The notes beneath the pieces were generated by a model that was not told the origin of the DNA, did no database searches, and saw only the letters and a list, made by a program, of their open reading frames with translations. A stretch of 64,000 nt of DNA from Clostridiaceae bacterium Marseille-Q4149. Its GTDB lineage: Bacteria; Bacillota; Clostridia; Oscillospirales; Oscillospiraceae. The stretch spans positions 186,001 through 250,000 of the forward strand of contig CP073691.1 in the NCBI GenBank assembly GCA_018228685.1. Reading direction: 5' to 3'. Each line of letters begins with the position of its first letter. The first letter of the stretch is position 1. Shown one piece after another: positions 59,970 through 64,000 of this stretch. Both the position numbers and the translations under genes were made by a program.

Positions 59970-61214
59970 ATGATTGTTTTCTTTTACGAAAAGGTGCGCT
60001 TAAAGCGCGGCGCTTGGCAGACGGTGAGTATTGTATTGCTGATAGCTTTCCTTTGTGCATTTTTTACTCTCTTTGATGGCTTCATTTGCCAGAAAGAACA
60101 GGATATGGAGAGCGCCTACGCAGTGATTCCCGTAACTGTCGTCGTATCCAATCTTACCGGCACGAAAACCGATGACCTGAAAATTACAGACTATATTATC
60201 AACTACTTTCTCTCTGACAAATATGCTTATGGCGGGGAGCTTCAGGAAAAAGCATTTTCCTCCTATGTGAAGGATGTTTGCCTGAAAGCATCTGTCTATT
60301 ACAGCCAAGGGACGGGTTTTTCGAGTCGGCAAAAGCTGATTGGCATTACTTCTGTTGATGCCGCATCGGAATTGGCACCCGTTTCAGGAAATTCGATTAC
60401 TTATTTTGAAGGATACGACGAATCAATTTTTACCTCAAATAAAGCAGCGTGTCTTGTTTCGACCGCAGCGGCAGAAGAACTGTCGCAAGATACTGATAAT
60501 AATGGTAATGTCATATTGACGGTTCAGATGTCGCCTGCTGCGACCGGTGAAGCGGCCACACAGATTTCGCTCGAAATTGCTGGGACGTATTCGTCGGAAT
60601 CTCAAACGATCTATTGTCCATTCAGCTGCGTTGCCGCAGTACAAACAGAGCTGGATGGGAAGATTACGGGGGATAGCTTGAGCGCCACAGTGCGCGATAA
60701 TCATGAGCTGGACGAATTCCGGAAAATACTGATGCGTCACTTCGCAAATGTGGACCCATCCGGGCATCAAGAAGAAATCAATAATTCTCCAGCTCTCCGA
60801 TATCAGCAATTTGCCATAACAGTTCATGACGAAACACTCCGCGAAACTCTGAATGCTTTGAATCGAAATTTGCAAACACTGTATCGACTAAAACCAATTT
60901 TTGCCTGCACAGAGGTCATGATTGGCACCGCCGCAGGTTTTTTCTATATTCATATCCGAAGGCGGGAATTTGCCATTGCACGATCTCTTGGTACAAAACG
61001 CATTGAAACGGTCATTATGGTATTCGTCGAGATATGTCTGATGTTTTTGGTTGGCGCAGCTATTGGAACAATTCTCATTCTGTTTGTCCAAGAGACTGCC
61101 ACCCAATATGTCATGGCCGCAGCACTCTTTTTTGCTATGAATGTCGGGGCAATTACAGCTTGCTTGATGGCAACTGGAAAAAGCGGAATCCGATTACTAC
61201 GGGAGGTTGAGTAG
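59970..61214 (+). CDS. FtsX/MacB-type ABC permease
   Basis: The 414-residue protein has one N-terminal helix (SIVLLIAFLCAFFTLFDGF), a large extracytoplasmic domain (about 45-310) and three C-terminal helices (residues 310-400), with FAIARSLGTKRIETVIMVFV as the FtsX-like motif. ATG follows TTGGAGTGCAG. Such permeases with MacB-like ATPases act in antimicrobial peptide resistance or lipoprotein/peptide export. Two unequal permeases flank the ATPase here. Confidence 0.83.
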   Translation: MIVFFYEKVRLKRGAWQTVSIVLLIAFLCAFFTLFDGFICQKEQDMESAYAVIPVTVVVSNLTGTKTDDLKITDYIINYFLSDKYAYGGELQEKAFSSYVKDVCLKASVYYSQGTGFSSRQKLIGITSVDAASELAPVSGNSITYFEGYDESIFTSNKAACLVSTAAAEELSQDTDNNGNVILTVQMSPAATGEAATQISLEIAGTYSSESQTIYCPFSCVAAVQTELDGKITGDSLSATVRDNHELDEFRKILMRHFANVDPSGHQEEINNSPALRYQQFAITVHDETLRETLNALNRNLQTLYRLKPIFACTEVMIGTAAGFFYIHIRRREFAIARSLGTKRIETVIMVFVEICLMFLVGAAIGTILILFVQETATQYVMAAALFFAMNVGAITACLMATGKSGIRLLREVE

Positions 61215-61215
61215 C

Positions 61216-61890
61216 ATGTCCGTATTATCTGTGCAAAGTGTTTCTTATTCATACAAAACAAAATACCAAACTGTTCAGGCTGTAAAAGACGTCTCGTGTG
61301 ATTTGAGTGCTGGAACTCTTTATGCGTTAGTCGGCAAAAGTGGAAGTGGGAAGACAACACTGCTTTCATTACTGGCAGGACTGGATACGCCGCAGAGCGG
61401 AGACATAATGGTCAACGGCCAGAGTTTGCGGGAAATAGACGTGGATATCTACCGCCGCAAGCAGGCGTCTGTGATTTACCAAAGCTATAATTTGTTTCCA
61501 CTTATGACTGTTTGTGAAAACGTCATGTACCCCTTAAAGCTGCTGAGGCATTCCGATGCCGATGCAAAAAAAGAGGCACAGATTGCTCTTGAAAAAGTCG
61601 GTCTGGGCGAAAGTTATTGGAAGCGACTCCCTGCCATGCTGTCAGGCGGCGAACAGCAACGAGTCGCAATTGCTAGAACATTAGCTGTTCATGCGCAGAT
61701 CGTTCTTGCAGATGAACCTACGGGAAATCTGGACACAGAAAACAGCTCACAAATTATTCAACTGCTTTCTAAACTGGCGCATGAGGAAACCTGTTGCGTG
61801 GTAGTTGTCACACATGATTTGGAGGTTGCCAAAGCGGCGGATGTCGTATTCCGTATGGACAGCGGCAGAATCAAGGAGGACGCTGTATGA
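61216..61890 (+). CDS. MacB/LolD-type ABC ATPase
   Basis: ATG at 61216 follows GGGAGGTTGAG. The 224-residue ATPase has Walker A GKSGSGKTT, signature LSGGEQQRV, Walker B IVLADEPTGNLD and the switch His in VVVTHD. It energises the two permeases. It overlaps the next gene by four bases (ATGA). Confidence 0.92.
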   Translation: MSVLSVQSVSYSYKTKYQTVQAVKDVSCDLSAGTLYALVGKSGSGKTTLLSLLAGLDTPQSGDIMVNGQSLREIDVDIYRRKQASVIYQSYNLFPLMTVCENVMYPLKLLRHSDADAKKEAQIALEKVGLGESYWKRLPAMLSGGEQQRVAIARTLAVHAQIVLADEPTGNLDTENSSQIIQLLSKLAHEETCCVVVVTHDLEVAKAADVVFRMDSGRIKEDAV

Positions 61891-63935
61891 CACCTTTGAA
61901 ACAGCTTTTTCGTCAACCAGTTCGCTTGCTTGCAATTATCCTGCTGGTGGGAATGGCTTCCGCTTTTATCTGTCTGAGCGCAGGCGTATTTTCATCTGCA
62001 AAGGCAACGCTTGCGCAAATTGAAGAACGCTATGTGACAATTGGCATCCCCACAACGGAGACAGAGGGTGTGACAACAGAGTACAACGGGCTGACGCTCC
62101 ATCATGAAGAAAGTATAATTAGTCAAGATATGTGGGCATATATGGATCAGCTTGCTGCTGATGGAAGGATCATAAAAGGCGCGTACCAACAAAAATATAT
62201 CAGTGCATATTGCCCCTCTATTCAGACCGTTACCAGCGGAAATGAAGATGGCACATATGCCCCCAGCCTTGATACGCCATATGGTCGAGCGATTTTGGTA
62301 GTTCGTATCACGTCAGTAGATGAGATAAATCTGCCTGAGTTTGCTGAAATTGCGTCCGTATCTGTTACCGCTTCGATTGAAAACGTGATTAAACTTCATC
62401 AAGACTATGCTGTTCGCAGCACGCTATACCTTACTATAGGGTGTAACTCTCGGGAAGAATTGGACGCACTTGACATTCAGGTTGGGCGACGCTACTTGGT
62501 TTATGGATCGGAATATATAGACCGAGACCTAGAACTGCGCACGACATTAGCAGAATCGCACCGGTGTTCTGTAGAAGATATTGATTTGTCTCGTATATCA
62601 TATGACTTGACGGCAGATGAAAAGAAAACCGCTTCACAAGATTTCATACCAGTAGCAAAATACTCTTCTGGTGAAAAAACGTCTATTTTGGGACAGAACA
62701 TGGTTGACGCAATAGATTCCTGTGCAATGACTGTTACACACTGGCACGGACTGTACCCAGAAACACAGCCAGACTATGCAATTGACGGTTCTGAAACGGG
62801 TGTACTGCTAAACGACCAATACCTTGATGTATACATGACCCCGTTGGAAACTGGTCTGGATGTCTTTCTAAGCTCAAATGCGGGAATTGAATGGCGGAGC
62901 GCAGCCCAAGAATTGGATACGCAATATCATACTGTCAGTGTGATTGGTACAGATCTTCTGGAAAGCATGTATTGTTTCCATCAAAAGGACTCTTTCGTAA
63001 CAGAAGGACGGAGTTTTGGGGCGGACGATTACAAAAATGGCTCTAATGTCTGCCTGATTTCTGAAACAACTGCCATTGCAAGCGGACTTGGTACAGGAGA
63101 CTGCATTGATTTGTCGTTCTACTGGGGTCCAAATCCTCTTGCCGATTTATCAGCTCCGGAATGGAAGGTGCAGCCACAGCTTTTTTCCCAAAAGATTGGG
63201 GTTTCAGGTGATACGAAAACGTATCAGATTATAGGAATTTACCGACAGTCGGACTTATGGGATACCGCAGACTATCGCTTCCTTCCGAATACCATCTTTG
63301 TCCCTAACGCTTCTCTGCCAGAAAATTGCTATAGTAGTCGAAATGGCGTTTTCTTTACATACGTCTTGCAGAACGGGAAGGTATCTGCGCTCCAAGATGC
63401 GCTGGAATCACATGGATATCCGGCAAACATTCTGTTTTGCTTTGATAACGGGTACACCGAAATTGCTGAAACCTTGCATGGATTCTATAGCAGTGCGCAG
63501 CAGCTTCTTTTCGCTGCCTGCACAACAGCGGGCGCGGCTCTGTTCGTATTTCTTGCACTGTTTGTAAACCGTCAACGGCGGACGCTTGGACTGATGCTCT
63601 TGCTTGGTTCCGGCAAAAGGACCGCTGTGATGTTTAGCTGGGAGATAGCCGCAATACCTATCATCCTTGCGACAATAACTGGGATCATTGTTGGAATCCT
63701 TACAATGAATGCTACGACGCTAAGCCTGTTTTCCTCCGTTTCAGAAGTGCTTAATACAAGTTTGAGCGGTGCAGCCACGATTGGGTATAACGATATGATA
63801 ACGGAAGTCGTATCAATGCCAATTGCGGTTATTGTGGCAGGTATCCTGCAACTGATTGTTTATATTGTGGCGACTTACCTGCATTTGCAGCGGTTGGCGC
63901 AACGATCCCCGCTTGAGTTAGTGCGGAAAGGCTAA
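61887..63935 (+). CDS. FtsX/MacB-type ABC permease, large form
   Basis: The 682-residue protein has an N-terminal helix (LLAIILLVGMASAFICLSAG), an extracytoplasmic domain of about 500 residues and three C-terminal helices (LFAACTTAGAALFVFLALFV; AAIPIILATITGIIVGILTM; IAVIVAGILQLIVYIVATYL), ending LVRKG. It pairs with the smaller permease and the ATPase. The BlaI/BlaR1 pair upstream probably controls the whole set. Bases 63936-64000 show nothing. Confidence 0.83.
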   Translation: MTPLKQLFRQPVRLLAIILLVGMASAFICLSAGVFSSAKATLAQIEERYVTIGIPTTETEGVTTEYNGLTLHHEESIISQDMWAYMDQLAADGRIIKGAYQQKYISAYCPSIQTVTSGNEDGTYAPSLDTPYGRAILVVRITSVDEINLPEFAEIASVSVTASIENVIKLHQDYAVRSTLYLTIGCNSREELDALDIQVGRRYLVYGSEYIDRDLELRTTLAESHRCSVEDIDLSRISYDLTADEKKTASQDFIPVAKYSSGEKTSILGQNMVDAIDSCAMTVTHWHGLYPETQPDYAIDGSETGVLLNDQYLDVYMTPLETGLDVFLSSNAGIEWRSAAQELDTQYHTVSVIGTDLLESMYCFHQKDSFVTEGRSFGADDYKNGSNVCLISETTAIASGLGTGDCIDLSFYWGPNPLADLSAPEWKVQPQLFSQKIGVSGDTKTYQIIGIYRQSDLWDTADYRFLPNTIFVPNASLPENCYSSRNGVFFTYVLQNGKVSALQDALESHGYPANILFCFDNGYTEIAETLHGFYSSAQQLLFAACTTAGAALFVFLALFVNRQRRTLGLMLLLGSGKRTAVMFSWEIAAIPIILATITGIIVGILTMNATTLSLFSSVSEVLNTSLSGAATIGYNDMITEVVSMPIAVIVAGILQLIVYIVATYLHLQRLAQRSPLELVRKG

Positions 63936-64000
63936 GCTTGAGTATTAACAAGAAAAGCAAACTTGATTGGTTATCAATTCCAATACTTCATTTAGAGAGC

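Overview
The window looks like a GC-rich Firmicutes (Clostridia) chromosome, most likely an Oscillospirales/Oscillospiraceae gut bacterium. This is inferred from strong AGGAGG ribosome-binding sites, TTGACA/TATAAT promoters, intrinsic terminators, Gram-positive lipoproteins, and the typical Clostridial mobile-element proteins (TnpV, TnpW, DUF3847, Cys_rich_VLP). No rRNA, tRNA or CRISPR array was recognised.

Layout. (1) 1-2456: purine genes, the 3' end of purL followed by guaB. (2) 2560-2926: a solitary structured RNA on the minus strand with its own promoter and two terminators; I cannot name it. (3) 3029-5120: a graveyard of two tyrosine-recombinase pieces, a serine-recombinase C-terminus and an NhaC-type antiporter remnant. 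(4) 5337-20138: a peptide and amino-acid catabolism locus. A minus-strand operon runs from a clear promoter at 17221-17249 through an NhaC antiporter, a MalY/PatB C-S lyase, an oligopeptide ABC transporter (OppABCDF), and then an M17 aminopeptidase and an S9 peptidase. Divergent from it are a YheO/DauR-type regulator, a DppA D-aminopeptidase and an asparaginase-II protein. Together they import peptides, cleave L- and D-peptides and process the released amino acids.

(5) 20429-48881: the remains of a Tn1549-like integrative conjugative element (ICE). It has accessory genes, a MobC/relaxase pair, an AbiE-type toxin-antitoxin pair, a sigma-like factor, HTH protein, TnpW and TnpV, but no type IV secretion genes in this window. 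Two blocks sit inside it. One is a 7.6-kb mobilizable element (23556-31169) bounded by 21-bp imperfect inverted repeats; it carries a serine recombinase, MobV relaxase, RepA-type initiator, regulator and a Mef-like drug efflux gene behind a transcription attenuator. The other is a 10-kb cassette (35110-45190) flanked by an exact 22-bp direct repeat. It encodes an AraC regulator, a NikABCDE/CntABCDF-like importer, a YbtPQ/IrtAB-like ABC pair and a DtxR-type repressor, and looks like a metallophore or metal-chelate acquisition island.

(6) 48930-58316: a second mobilizable element or composite. A serine recombinase is split between 48168-48372 and 51899-53342, with RhuM, DUF6076 and sigma-like genes in the gap. 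Then come a CHC2 primase, a P4-type helicase, an iteron-like origin, a MobQ-type oriT and a MobA/MobL relaxase. (7) 58343-63935: a BlaI/BlaR1-type sensor pair followed by a MacB/FtsX-type ABC transporter, probably an antimicrobial-responsive module.

The most unusual material is the mobile metallophore cassette with a terminator abutting its first ribosome-binding site, the cargo that splits the recombinase, and the orphan RNA after guaB.
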